A stretch of 43,326 nt of DNA, taken from the NCBI GenBank assembly GCA_026419775.2, contig JAOPGA020001048.1, positions 1-43,326 of the forward strand, written 5' to 3'. Of this stretch, positions 9,292 through 18,715 are shown piece by piece (within the stretch, counting starts at the first letter, position 1; the number at the start of each line of letters is the position of its first letter). Origin of the DNA: Acrasis kona (Eukaryota; Heterolobosea; Eutetramitea; Acrasida; Acrasidae). A program made the translations under genes and the position numbers. The notes beneath the pieces were generated by a model that saw only the letters and a program-made list of their open reading frames with translations, searched no databases and was not told the origin of the DNA.

Positions 9292-10692
9292 ATGACAAAC
9301 GCAAACCCACAAACTCAACAATCTCACAAGTGCTCATCACAACAAGAAAATGAAGGAAGATACAACTGGTCTAGAATTAACCACCTAGCACACAACAACC
9401 AAATCCTCAAACCACGCAACGAAGAAGACATTTGCAACATTATACAAAACTCACACGGCCTCATCAGACCAATAGGAAGCGGACTGAGTTACGAAAAGAT
9501 TGCTAGCGTCACAGAAAACCCTGAACAAGGAGTAATGATTGACATGGCTCTCATGGACAAGGTTGTTTCAGTGCAAGAAAACACCATAACAGTCGAAGCC
9601 GGTATGACCGTTAACTCGCTATTCTCCACACTCCAACAAATGTCCCCAAAGAGAGAACTCCCTGTAAGCCCCGGTGTGATTGGTTTACAAACAGTTTCCG
9701 GTGCAATCTCAACCGGAACTCACGGTCAAGGCATGAGACAAGCTACTCTTGCAGATGCAGTGCAGTCCATCAGAATCATACATCCAAACTCACAAATCAT
9801 AACCATACATAGAGACGACGAACTATTCGGTGCATACGCCACAAGCATGGGTGTACTTGGCGTCATTACACACATCACCTTCCGAACTCAACCCATGAGA
9901 GTGTTAACTGCCCGCAAGTACGCAACCACCTACGACAAGTTCAAATCAAGTTTCGTTCAAGTCAACTACGAATCAGAGTTTGCCAAGGGATGGTGGTTCC
10001 CCGACACCGACCTCGTGCACATTTGGGAAGTCGACGAAGCCACACCACAAGAGGCAAACATTTACCTGAACGGAGACGGAAATGCAGTCAACTGCAGCGA
10101 AGTCGACTCTTCCATGAACGAAACAGTAGCAAAAATGTCCATAGAGATGGCCAACGACACCAGATCCAAGGACGGAAAACAATTCGAAACAATTGACAGG
10201 TTCAAAAATGCACAAAACATCACAGGAAACATCACACAAGTCTACTGTAAAGGTATACCTGTTCCGCAAATCAACTGCGAGATTGCCATTCCCATAGAAC
10301 GCATACCCGAAGCACTTGACGCTTTAAAGCATTGGTACAAAACCACATCGAAGAGATTACATTATCCATTCATCTTTAGATGTACTGGTCCTAGTGAAGC
10401 CTGGTTGAGCGGGTCGCATGCTAGAGACACATGTTGGATAGGATTCTTGGTGTACTTGGCTGCTGATGGAACTGCTGCACAAGGAGGATTCGATAGCATG
10501 AAGGAAATACAGGAGGTGTTGGCAAAGTTCGAGGGCGTGCCTCATCTTGGTAAACATTATACACTTGACTTGTATGATTTCGAGAAGGTGCTTCCAAAGT
10601 GGGGAGATTTTTGTCAACTAAGATCTGAGGTTGATCCCGAAGGACGTTTCTGTAATGAATGGATGAGCAAGTTGCTTTCAGTAAATAAATAA
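9292..10692 (+). CDS. FAD-linked aldonolactone oxidoreductase, GLDH-like
   Basis: Intronless, 466 residues from ATG 9292 (the frame is open a few codons upstream but from TTG). The N-terminal half is the PCMH-type FAD-binding domain (IRPIGSGLSYEKI..., TVEAGMTV, SGAISTGTHGQG, GVLGVITHITF). The C-terminal half has the ALO/GULO cap and the closing WGDFCQLRSEVDPEGRFCNEW segment. Where animal and fungal enzymes have the covalent-flavin His (GGGHS-type), this one has Leu in GSGLS, as in plant L-galactono-1,4-lactone dehydrogenase, which binds FAD non-covalently. The stretch IDMALMDKVVSV is also GLDH-like. The likely role is the last step of ascorbate (or analogue) synthesis. The 5' two thirds use strikingly A/C-rich codons compared with its neighbours. 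Confidence 0.82.
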   Translation: MTNANPQTQQSHKCSSQQENEGRYNWSRINHLAHNNQILKPRNEEDICNIIQNSHGLIRPIGSGLSYEKIASVTENPEQGVMIDMALMDKVVSVQENTITVEAGMTVNSLFSTLQQMSPKRELPVSPGVIGLQTVSGAISTGTHGQGMRQATLADAVQSIRIIHPNSQIITIHRDDELFGAYATSMGVLGVITHITFRTQPMRVLTARKYATTYDKFKSSFVQVNYESEFAKGWWFPDTDLVHIWEVDEATPQEANIYLNGDGNAVNCSEVDSSMNETVAKMSIEMANDTRSKDGKQFETIDRFKNAQNITGNITQVYCKGIPVPQINCEIAIPIERIPEALDALKHWYKTTSKRLHYPFIFRCTGPSEAWLSGSHARDTCWIGFLVYLAADGTAAQGGFDSMKEIQEVLAKFEGVPHLGKHYTLDLYDFEKVLPKWGDFCQLRSEVDPEGRFCNEWMSKLLSVNK

Positions 10693-10744
10693 CTTTTGTA
10701 CAAATTTTTTTTAAATGAATTGTTTTCTTCTTTTATGTTATCGA

Positions 10745-10831
10745 ATGATTGAATGTGACGATTGTTTAGGCGGAATGGTAACATGGTCTGAATGTGTTGA
10801 GTGTAGTGATAATGTGAATGTTGTTATTTGA
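10745..10831 (+). other. Tiny ORF with two CxxC pairs, possible exon
   Basis: ATG 10745 opens a 28-codon frame with a zinc-knuckle-like pattern, CDDC then CVEC, ten residues apart. It ends in a TGA inside a GTGAAT donor context. Splicing from 10814 to the acceptor at 10906 would join it in phase to the SNF2-like gene that begins at 10910, but that 93-nt intron would be longer than every other intron seen here. It may be a 5' exon, a uORF or chance. Confidence 0.25.
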
Positions 10832-10909
10832 TGTTGGGTTGATTGATATTGATAGATGCAATGATGGACACGGTTACAAAACTGATTGATGTATACACAG
10901 AGGTAGTAT

Positions 10910-11929
10910 ATGGAGCAAGACCCTGATATTATTGTTTCCTTGGATAAACCAGAATATAAAAAGCAAATAACGGTGCTCTTCGGTGAGACTAGAATCAAGA
11001 GGAAAGAAGCATACCTCGACACTAAATTTCGGTTACAGCTCCCACACGTTTTAATTCATAGATTCACCCCGAGACAAATAGATCATCTTAAAAGTTGTTG
11101 GAATTATTTGAAAAGTAATAAAGACCATGGTAATTTACGAGGATGCCTTCACCCAGGTCCATTTGCCCTAAATATCGAGCTTCAAATATATGCAATTTCA
11201 TCTGCATTTAGCCGAGATCACCGCGGACCTTGTAGAATTTTAGTTTGCTCGAGGGGCGATTTGAGCGATTTATTTCTTCGTCTTGAGAAGAAATATCTAT
11301 TAAACATGCACATATACGCCTTGTCAGACGATAATAATAGCCAGAGAGCTGTCAACAGATGGAAGACGACTGGAGGAATGCTCATTACAACCAACAACAC
11401 TTTATCGCACTACATTAGAAGCACACCGTCATCAAATCCATATCCCACACCAAAAACAATAACTTATAATCCAAAAGCGGTACAAAACAATCAATTGTCC
11501 CAAATCATCCAAAATGACACACAGCTATTCATATTTAACAATACAACACCAACAATTAAGAATGAGCCATTAGTCGGTACAAACTTTATCAGCACTATAA
11601 GAACTCTGAACAAAATAATAATAAACGTATATGAGGACGAAAATACTATAAAGATTAGAAGAGAGCTTTCCTCTGCAAACATTCAACATCAAAACACAGT
11701 TGACATTGAATTGAACGAAAATGGACAATACGAACAAATGATGGAGCCTCCGAGAAAAAGATTAAAAAGAGAACAAAACAATAAGGAGTTCGGAATGCGC
11801 ACAATGCAAACTCTACAGGACCAAATCAACAAGTATGCCGATACCAAAATCTTCATACCGTTGGAACCAGAGGTTACAACAGTATATTCAGACGAAGATC
11901 TTCAGCATGTAAAAAGGGAGCCAAGTTAG
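10910..11929 (+). CDS. Inactive SNF2-lobe-like nuclear protein (ATRX/RAD54L2-like remnant)
   Basis: A 339-residue protein from ATG 10910. Residues about 50-250 follow the first ATPase lobe of ATRX/ARIP4-type SNF2 proteins in order: RFTPRQIDHLKSCWNYL (the LKPHQ start), GCLHPGPFALNIELQIYAI where active enzymes have GCILAxxMGLGKTLQVI, CRILVCSRGDL (motif Ia), WKTTGGMLIT, LFIFNNTTPTIKNE where DEGHRIKN is expected, and ISTIRTLNKIIIN for the LTG segment. The Walker A GKT and the DEGH box are gone and there is no second lobe, so ATP hydrolysis is not expected. The C-terminus carries a nuclear-import type cluster (PRKRLKRE, near 281) and a VKREP end that fits a SUMO-site consensus. Function is unknown; a regulatory or structural chromatin protein is a guess. 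Confidence 0.6.
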   Translation: MEQDPDIIVSLDKPEYKKQITVLFGETRIKRKEAYLDTKFRLQLPHVLIHRFTPRQIDHLKSCWNYLKSNKDHGNLRGCLHPGPFALNIELQIYAISSAFSRDHRGPCRILVCSRGDLSDLFLRLEKKYLLNMHIYALSDDNNSQRAVNRWKTTGGMLITTNNTLSHYIRSTPSSNPYPTPKTITYNPKAVQNNQLSQIIQNDTQLFIFNNTTPTIKNEPLVGTNFISTIRTLNKIIINVYEDENTIKIRRELSSANIQHQNTVDIELNENGQYEQMMEPPRKRLKREQNNKEFGMRTMQTLQDQINKYADTKIFIPLEPEVTTVYSDEDLQHVKREPS

Positions 11930-12179
11930 AGACACTAATGTAAATAATTGTAAATGCTTTAATCTAATGAGGCCTTTGATATTCTGGGTTCAATAATAAA
12001 AATGCTTCTTCCCACCTAATACAGTATTGTTTTCATTTGTGTTGCGGATAGGAATCTTCGAGGACTTTGTAATATCTACGGTGTGTTTTCCTAATATATA
12101 TAATTTGCTTGAGGACCCCGACCCGACGAGGACAAATAGATGCAATTTCAATTGTAGTATTTAATACAATTCTAACAAA

Positions 12180-13103
12180 ATGACAAACCAAATCACGTTG
12201 TACGGATATGAGAGTTCTCCATTCTATCAGAAGGTTAAAAACATACTCGCCGTGAAAGGCTTGTCGCACAACCTTGTAGAGCAGGCCCCAATGGGTGCGC
12301 GTCAAGACTTGATATCCATAGGTGTAAAATACAGACGTATACCAGTATTAGTTATTGGAAAGGATGTTTATTTGGACTCCGCACTTATTAATGAGAAGAT
12401 ATCGAACAGATGTTCAGGTAATAAAATCAAAGATGAGGACAACATTGTAGCACTGAAGAGCTCAGAGCTCCTCGTTAAGAATTTGTTTGAAACCATTATT
12501 GGGGTTGCGGACTTTTCAACGCTCCCAGAGGTGTTCATCAAAGACCGTCAAGAGTTGTGGCCAGACTTTGCAAAGAACACTGGCCAAAGACCACAACATA
12601 TGACGCAACTAAGGGGCCACCTTCAGTACTTTGAAGAACATTTCAAAGATAACAGAGCTTTTTTGTCTGGTGAGGAAATATCAATTATTGACCTCAGTAT
12701 ATGTTTTGTCCTTGATTTTGCTTTGAATAAAATACAATACAGTGCTTTACCTGGCTTCGGAGCTTCAGAGTTTCCAAAAGTTTATGAATGGATCAAACGT
12801 TTCTCTGATCATGTAGATTCTTGCTATAAAAACATTGAAGTGCAAAAGATCAGCGGAGAGGATGCCAAGAAGAACATTTTGGGATCAACCGAATCTTTTG
12901 AAAGTGTTGAACATTCCGACTACGATCCACTAAATTTGAAAGTAGGTGATAAAGTCGCGTTGTTGCCAACGGACCAGAGCAATGTTTATTCACAGCCAGG
13001 AGAGCTGGTTGCACTAAATGCCAAGTCAGTAACAGTAGCCTTGGACAGCGGCATTAGATTACACGCACCAAGGATTGGGTTCCAAATTCAAAAGGTTGAA
13101 TAA
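12180..13103 (+). CDS. Glutathione S-transferase-like protein
   Basis: Intronless, 307 residues from ATG 12180 to TAA. The N-terminal 80 residues form a thioredoxin/GST fold: strand ITLYGYESSPFYQKV with Ser where GSTs activate glutathione, the cis-Pro segment RRIPVLVIGKDVYLDS, and an acidic/Ser glutathione-carboxylate corner. Residues about 130-220 look like the helical GST C-terminal domain (FLSGEEISIIDLSICF matches the N-capping box and hydrophobic staple, S/T-x-x-D). A further 80-residue tail (LKVGDKVALLPTDQ...) is beta-like and unusual for plain GSTs. It may conjugate glutathione or act as a binding protein. The stop overlaps AATAAA. Confidence 0.72.
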   Translation: MTNQITLYGYESSPFYQKVKNILAVKGLSHNLVEQAPMGARQDLISIGVKYRRIPVLVIGKDVYLDSALINEKISNRCSGNKIKDEDNIVALKSSELLVKNLFETIIGVADFSTLPEVFIKDRQELWPDFAKNTGQRPQHMTQLRGHLQYFEEHFKDNRAFLSGEEISIIDLSICFVLDFALNKIQYSALPGFGASEFPKVYEWIKRFSDHVDSCYKNIEVQKISGEDAKKNILGSTESFESVEHSDYDPLNLKVGDKVALLPTDQSNVYSQPGELVALNAKSVTVALDSGIRLHAPRIGFQIQKVE

Positions 13104-13143
13104 AAACAATTATTACAATTTATTTGTTTGTTACAATCTCGCA

Positions 13144-14061
13144 ATGAGGTCATGGACGAAGCATGTAACAGAACAGCTTCGAGTGGGAACATTTGACCAT
13201 GACAATATCATATCAAATAGAAACGAATTGAAAGAGAGGCTGGCACCATATTACCGTGTGAATGAATCATTATTACGTGCGGAGCTCCAGAAATCCTTTG
13301 TACAATTGCAACCAGACAGCGCTGTTATTAATTTCATAAATACAACTCCGAAAAGGGACATGTTGCGAAGTGCAGCATGCTACGTTGCAAAATGGTTCTA
13401 CTCCAAAACAGATTCCCTTGGCTTATTTGGATTCGGAAGAATGCATGTCTTATCCACCAACACAACACGGCACTTGCTTCAGCGCTGTAATGTTGAACCT
13501 GTTGATGGTAAATATGGCAATCTCCTCGATATCGGGGCGGGATGCGGGACTGTAACAGACTGCCTGGCACCATTATTTAATCATGTCATAACAACAGAAA
13601 CATCTCATTATATGGCGAACAGTCTTCGAGAGAGAGGTTATGAATGTGTAGAGACGTTAGACCCTTGCACAAGTGAAATTATCACAAAAACAAAATTTAA
13701 TGTTATTACTCTTTTCAATGTTCTTGATAGATGTTCTCATCCAATTTCTTTGTTGAAAACTTGCAAACGCATCATGACTCAACATGATGGCGGGTGCCTC
13801 TTGATTCTTGCTGTTGTTTTCCCGTTCCGTCCTTATGTAGAGGACGGGATTGATAATGTGGATCCAGAAGAGAAAATCATTCTCGGAAAAAATTTACCTT
13901 GGGAGATGTCAGTTAACTTGTTCGCAGAAAAGGTATTGGGAAAGATTGGTTTTAAGGTGCTCACAGTGTCAAAATCACCGTACGTTAGCGAGGGAGACTA
14001 TGAAAAAGACTTTTATTGTATCACAGATGCTGTGTTTGTAGTTGAAGTAAAAAAAGATTAG
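13144..14061 (+). CDS. METTL9: METTL9-like protein-histidine methyltransferase
   Basis: 305 residues from ATG 13144; the frame is open upstream only from a non-ATG codon inside the 3' end of the GST gene. The SAM motif LLDIGAGCGTVTD, the ETSHYMANSL acidic loop, FNVLDRCSHPISLLK and VVFPFRPYVE are near-diagnostic for METTL9 (formerly DREV), as is the closing ITDAVFVVEV strand. Human METTL9 (about 318 residues) makes 1-methylhistidine at alternating His-x-His sites in many proteins. The length and order agree, with no truncation. Its stop lies 24 nt from the stop of the convergent neighbour. Confidence 0.88.
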   Translation: MRSWTKHVTEQLRVGTFDHDNIISNRNELKERLAPYYRVNESLLRAELQKSFVQLQPDSAVINFINTTPKRDMLRSAACYVAKWFYSKTDSLGLFGFGRMHVLSTNTTRHLLQRCNVEPVDGKYGNLLDIGAGCGTVTDCLAPLFNHVITTETSHYMANSLRERGYECVETLDPCTSEIITKTKFNVITLFNVLDRCSHPISLLKTCKRIMTQHDGGCLLILAVVFPFRPYVEDGIDNVDPEEKIILGKNLPWEMSVNLFAEKVLGKIGFKVLTVSKSPYVSEGDYEKDFYCITDAVFVVEVKKD

Positions 14062-14085
14062 TTACCAACATTTCATATTTACAAT

Positions 14086-14958
14086 TTATTGATGGATGCT
14101 ATTTCTCAAATGACGGCTGTTAAATCTTTGTATCTCTTCTGTAAACCCATTGTGTTTGAGTTCATACCAGTTGTCAACTGGTCCCCTCATACTTTGCTGG
14201 TATGCAAGTTCTCTTTCTCTAAACAAAGCCTCTTCTTGGTATCGAAGTGCTTCCAAGTAGTCGGTAAATTTACCAGGTTTATCGACAGATGTAATCACCT
14301 CTGATTGCATTGAATTATTGAAATGTTGGTTTGAATCTCTCAACAGAGCTCGATAGGTATCGACTTTTTGAGGACGTGTTGGACTTTGTAGAAAATGGTA
14401 GTTTCTTGAATGCCAACTTCCTCTCAAACTCATTCTATCATTAATTTCTCTTGGTGTATGTTGAAGTCTTTGAGCTGAGCTATGGAGGGGAGAGTTTGGT
14501 AAAGTTTTCCTTGGTGAAGCTGTGCGTGGCCTTTCTGTATCTCTTTGCACCCAATCGCTAGTGAACCTCACGCTGGAGCGAGCAGAGAGCGGCCCGCTGC
14601 TGTAATCGTCAAAGTTGTTTGAAGCTCTAAAGGATGCAGGTGAAAGTGAGCGCCTTAATATCTTTTGCTGTCTATCCAACTCATCGAATTCCGTTTTGTG
14701 ATAATGGGACCGTAGTGGGCTTGTCTGAAGTATGTGGTCGTCGCAAGTATGAGCATCAAACAATCCAACTTTACCTCCAGAGTCTCTCCATAATGGATGC
14801 TCCATACGGTTATGAATCTTGGCACTCTTTATATTCATTTGTGTTCGTAGTTGTGGGTTCAAATGCAATTGATTACAATAAAACCCTTTGTTTGTACTTG
14901 CTTTTTGAAAGGACACAAGATGACAGTGATTGGAAACAACATTTCGGATACACACCAT
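14086..14958 (-). CDS. Unknown disordered Ser/Arg-rich protein
   Basis: 290 residues from ATG 14958 to TAA at 14086, single exon. The protein is hydrophilic with a long low-complexity centre (SLSPASFRAS, SARSSVRF, RPRTASPRKTLPNSP) containing S/T-P sites, then a helical end (YLEALRYQEEALFRERELAYQQ) that could form a short coiled coil. No signal peptide or membrane span. Such composition is common in cytoskeletal and ciliary scaffold proteins, but no domain is recognisable and the function is unknown. It is tail-to-tail with METTL9, with 24 nt between the stop codons. Confidence 0.6.
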   Translation of the reverse strand: MVCIRNVVSNHCHLVSFQKASTNKGFYCNQLHLNPQLRTQMNIKSAKIHNRMEHPLWRDSGGKVGLFDAHTCDDHILQTSPLRSHYHKTEFDELDRQQKILRRSLSPASFRASNNFDDYSSGPLSARSSVRFTSDWVQRDTERPRTASPRKTLPNSPLHSSAQRLQHTPREINDRMSLRGSWHSRNYHFLQSPTRPQKVDTYRALLRDSNQHFNNSMQSEVITSVDKPGKFTDYLEALRYQEEALFRERELAYQQSMRGPVDNWYELKHNGFTEEIQRFNSRHLRNSIHQ

Positions 14959-15032
14959 AAAAACAAAACAACAAATAATAAAACCAAAACTTTTGTATTT
15001 TTTTACATTCTTAATGTTGTGAAATGAATCGG

Positions 15033-15805
15033 TTACGATTCCATTTCGTCAGAGTCACAAACAACTTCATCGTTATAATGTTTTGAGGCCACATTCATAG
15101 ACTTGTCGCTCATCTCTGCAAGAGCCTCCGCGTGCCAAACACCTGCTTGCGCCTCATTCATCACCTCCCGTTGGTTTATGGGTCTATCCTTGTTATACCT
15201 CTTCCAGTACAATCCACTTTTGAAAAGTTAGAAAAATGATTTGTAACGTCATGCTTACCATTTATTACACAACTTAGAAGAACCAGGACCAGACCTCCAT
15301 AGAGGAGAACTACCTACACCACAATTTGCACATTTATTATTAAGAGTCCTGCTCTTACGACCCGTCCTTAACTTTGGTTTTAATGCATCAGGTTCGTCAG
15401 TAGGTATGGTTGATATTGAGGACTCGAGTGAAGTATTGTGTACACTAATCACTTGAACGTCAGGGCTTATTGATTTAAGTTTTGGCCTCGATAATATTCT
15501 AATGCGTGTTTAATACCAACCGCTCATGGTTTGTATTGTTTGGTTGTAGTTGGCAACTGGGCATGCTCTTGAGGTTCCGTATGAGTGTAGGCTACTGAAT
15601 ATGGGAAGTTTTGTGTGTAAAAGGAATTTTGTGGTTGTTGTGAAAAGTGCACCTCGTTAGAGGGAATGTTTGGTTCCACAGGTGCTCTGTGTTTGTCGTT
15701 TTCGAAACTGTACAACTTCATTGATCCTTTTGTATATGTCCCAGTGTTGTATAGTTTATATAGTTGGTTTTGATCGACTTTATGATCGGTCTGAATCGAG
15801 ATCAT
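15033..15805 (-). CDS. GATA-type zinc finger transcription factor
   Basis: Three exons on the minus strand: 15805-15558, 15498-15259 and 15216-15033, with introns of 59 and 42 nt. Phases agree and give 223 residues. The second intron cuts the zinc finger in two; joined, it reads CANCGVGSSPLWRSGPG...LCNK|CGLYWKRY, the C-x2-C-x17-C-x2-C GATA finger with the conserved PLWR loop. A basic stretch precedes it (KPKLRTGRKSRT) and an acidic end follows (DEVVCDSDEMES). The N-terminal third is Gln/Asn/Tyr-rich. It should bind GATA sites and regulate transcription. Start at 15805 is the first ATG in the frame; the first intron's donor (GTTGCC) is weak, so the N-terminus is less certain. Confidence 0.75.
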
Positions 15806-16380
15806 GTTTTGCTTTATCACGCTACGTGTACAGATTAGAAAAAATTTGGGAAGTTGTCTGTCTTGGTTCAGCAACGATCAAAAATTCTAAAAATGTCTAA
15901 AAATGTGCATATATTAGACACGTACTAAAATATTCTCCGTAGAAGAGACTTGAGTTAGAATCATATGAAGTATCATGCACATGCTCTGTATGACTTCGGA
16001 ATAAATTTTAGTTAACAACTTTTTGATCCGAGATCTTATGTGTAAGTATAAACAAAATCTCCAATTTAGGAGATATTGAATGATTGTGAAATTTATTTAT
16101 ACTCTAAGTAGGAGATATTAAATGATTGTGCTAATTTAATGTACTTTAAATGCAGTGATCAGGCTATAATTCCTAACAGGTTGACCGCAAGCAATGCTGA
16201 CGCTACGACAGACTTTATTTTTACACATATAGTGCAGATATTTTGCGTCGTACAAGTACAAACGAACAAAAATATGTCAAAGTCTTAGTAATGCAAGAAT
16301 GCTATATTTGAAGCAAACTCGTACTACTGCTCATCAGCTTTTAATGTCGATAATGAAATTTGTGTGAAAAAAGATTAAAT
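15806..16380. other. AT-rich spacer
   Basis: About 575 bp with no coding signal, RNA gene or repeat that I can support. It holds the divergent flanks between the GATA gene promoter and the 3' side of the MGST3-like gene. Two similar 20-nt runs (GGAGATATTGAATGATTGTG near 16071 and GGAGATATTAAATGATTGTG near 16111) are a short direct repeat. Confidence 0.4.
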
Positions 16381-16834
16381 TTATTGTTGGAACAAATTCT
16401 TAATAAATAATCCTGAACCGACCAACATAGAAAGTTCTGCTACGTGTGATAGTATGGCACCAGGAACTCTCTTCTCTACAGACTCGTAGTAACCGATTGC
16501 ATAAATAACGCGGGTTACGATCCAAGCAGCTCCACTAACAGAGGCCAATATTGGGCTATACAAACTGCAAGTAACTAGTAGTACGTAGAACATTGGCATG
16601 CTCTCAAGAGTGTTGTAATGAGCTCTCATGGCCTATGAACGATCAATAAAACTTTCATTATAAATTGAGACCTACGCGTTCGAATTCATCAGGTCCGTTA
16701 ACCTTTGGGTAGGGAACCTTCAATCTTTTACGTAGACTTCCAACTTTGGCTCCAAGTCCTAAAAGTAAAAATATAGACGCAATTGCTACGATGAAAACAT
16801 AGGCAAAATCAGCGGTCAGTGAGATTGTTAACAT
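16381..16834 (-). CDS. MGST3: MAPEG protein, microsomal glutathione S-transferase 3-like
   Basis: Two exons, 16834-16676 and 16632-16381, with a 43-nt intron (GTAGGT...CATAG) in phase 0; 136 residues (human MGST3 is 152). Exon 1 supplies the first membrane helix (FAYVFIVAIASIFLLLGLGA) and the basic linker RLKVPYPKVN; exon 2 gives the family signature ERAMRAHYNTLE and the helices PMFYVLLVTCSLYSPILAS and SGAAWIVTRVIYAIGYY. MAPEG trimers in ER or mitochondrial outer membrane conjugate glutathione and reduce lipid hydroperoxides, and the GST-like gene upstream in the window is an unrelated soluble type. Assignment to MGST3 rather than another MAPEG rests on the RAHxNxLE and GYY motifs. Confidence 0.85.
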
Positions 16835-17134
16835 CTTTGTTATTCAATTTTTGATCAACTTCATGTAGGTTGACCGGGAATTCCTTCAACATAAATCAGA
16901 ATAAATCATCTTCATTTGGCAACACACTCTAATGGGTCTCCAACATATCTGCACAAGATCAGCATTTTGCGCCATCTGAAATTTTAGAAAGATTAACATT
17001 AATTGTTGTCTTCAAAACGCCTTACAATTTTTATTACAAAAATCTATCCGACCACATCCGGTCAAACCCGACACTCACCATTGCATATAAATTTCCTATA
17101 AAATGTGATTTGATAATCAAAAAATAGTTAAACA

Positions 17135-18299
17135 ATGAAAGTATTAATTGTAGGAGCTGGTCTTGGGTAAGTTTGTAAGTTGCACAATAATTGACAGCAG
17201 AGGGCTTTTGTTAGCGCAATACATGCGTAAACAAGAAATTGATTTTCAAGTTTTCGAAAGAGATGAGAGCAGCACTTCAAGAGCCCAAGGTTGGATGCTT
17301 GGACTACATTGGATTATACCACTTTTGAAACAAGCTCTTCCAGACGACATGTCCCCAGGTATTGAGTCAGTAGGTGTTACTGGTGGAGCTTCGAAGGGCC
17401 CCGTTGCATATGATGGCTTCACTGGCGAATGCTTATTTAATTTTGAAGGTCAAGTTATTTTTGCAAAGAGAGCACAGTTGAGGGAGTGGTTGTCACAAAA
17501 GATTGATATCCAATTTGACAAGCGATACAAGAGCCACGAAGAAATAACCACCCACGAGGGTAATAAAGTAGTTGTACATTTTATGAATGGGACCAGCGCT
17601 ACCGGAGATGTACTTGTAGGTGCAGACGGTACCAACTCACAAGTGAGACAGAACATGACGAGCTCAAATCATTGCGCTCCATCTCCACTTCCTGTTTGCT
17701 TGAATGCAGGTTTTGTTCATTTAAATAAATTAGAATATGAGGCGACTCTCGAATTAGCTGAAGCAGCTTGGATGGCTTTCGGCGAAGAGATTCGTTTAGT
17801 TTTTTCCCTTTTTGAAGTTGCTCCGGACAAACAATCTGCCAAATGTCTATTCTTGTTATCTTGGTTGGAGGAGCAAGATGAGGATATACCACAATAAGTC
17901 ACACTATCTCATATCAAAAGTGTGATTAAGGATCTGCACCCAAAATTTACTCGATTTATAACTAATATCGATGATGAGCAGTTCAAAGTAGATCGAATTA
18001 TCTTGAAAGATCTTCTACCGCCACAATTGCCGCTCGGACATGCAACGCTTGTTGGAGATGCCTATCATCCGATGGGTATTTTCAAAGGCGAGGGAGGCAA
18101 TAACGCGTTGTTTGATGCTGTCAAACTAGGAGAGATTCTTGGTGAAGCAGCCAAACAAGGAGGTGACATTCCGGAGGCACTGAAAGCTTACGAAGCAGAA
18201 ACGAGCGTAAGGACAACAAAATCTGTGCTTGATGCTCGATCAGCTATGCATTTTATGCATTCCAAGTCAGATGTATGGCGCTCAACATTTAAAAAGTAA
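17135..18299 (+). pseudogene. FAD-dependent monooxygenase with one in-frame stop
   Basis: Exon 1 is 17135-17166 and a 34-nt intron (GTAAGT...AGCAG) splits the dinucleotide motif GAGLG|GLLLA. Exon 2 runs to 18299. Group A flavoprotein hydroxylase marks are all present: GxGxxG, the FERD acidic end, VLVGADGTNSQVR (DG motif) and LVGDAYHPMGIFKGEGGNNA (GD motif). The only flaw is a TAA at 17895-17897 between DEDIPQ and the matching downstream helix IKSVIKDLHP. The frame is otherwise clean over about 375 codons, so the lesion is young, is a sequencing error, or is bypassed. As read, the product would be cut before the FAD-binding GD motif. The substrate is unknown. Confidence 0.78.
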
Positions 18300-18398
18300 T
18301 CGAATTTTATGAAGAGGTGTGAGCTCTGTTGTTATTGCACTAATGTAAACAAGGAAATAAATCAATTTAAACCACCAGTGAGTTTTAGTAAATTTCTT

Positions 18399-18572
18399 TT
18401 ATTTTGCTCTTGAAGAATAGTAGGAACTGTTGTTGGGATTGGTTTGGTTGGCTCTGTTGTTGTCATTTTGTCTTGGCTCTTTGAAGTAATTTGTATCTCC
18501 TCTAGAAGATTTGTAGGAGTTATTGTTTGGGTTCATTTGGTTTGATCTGTTATCAAGGGTGCTTTTGTTCAT
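18399..18572 (-). CDS. Small Asn/Ser-rich ORF, possibly a 3' exon
   Basis: A 57-codon frame from ATG 18572 to TAA at 18399. It is rich in Asn, Ser, Arg and Tyr (NPNNNSYKSSRGD and NPNNSSYYSSRAK), with two copies of a similar N-S-Y-(K/Y)-S-S-R unit about 35 residues apart. That internal repeat argues for real coding. A GTGAG donor lies just upstream on this strand, so it may be the last exon of a larger gene that I could not complete. No function can be given. Confidence 0.35.
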   Translation of the reverse strand: MNKSTLDNRSNQMNPNNNSYKSSRGDTNYFKEPRQNDNNRANQTNPNNSSYYSSRAK

Positions 18573-18715
18573 TGGATTGTTTTAATTTTCGTTGTTTGTT
18601 CTCACCTAATAACAGCCTAATTTATAAGTGAATACTTCCAAGTTCCTTCCTTCGAAACTATTGTTATTAATAAAACTCTACGTTGTAATTTGTAAGGTAG
18701 ATGGAAGTATCAAAC

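Noticed and set aside
4642-18299. Alternative genetic code with TAA/TAG read as Gln
   Set aside because: TAA or TAG ends conserved proteins at the right place (BBS2, LAMTOR4, METTL9, MGST3, HAS1), so the standard code holds; the internal stops are local.
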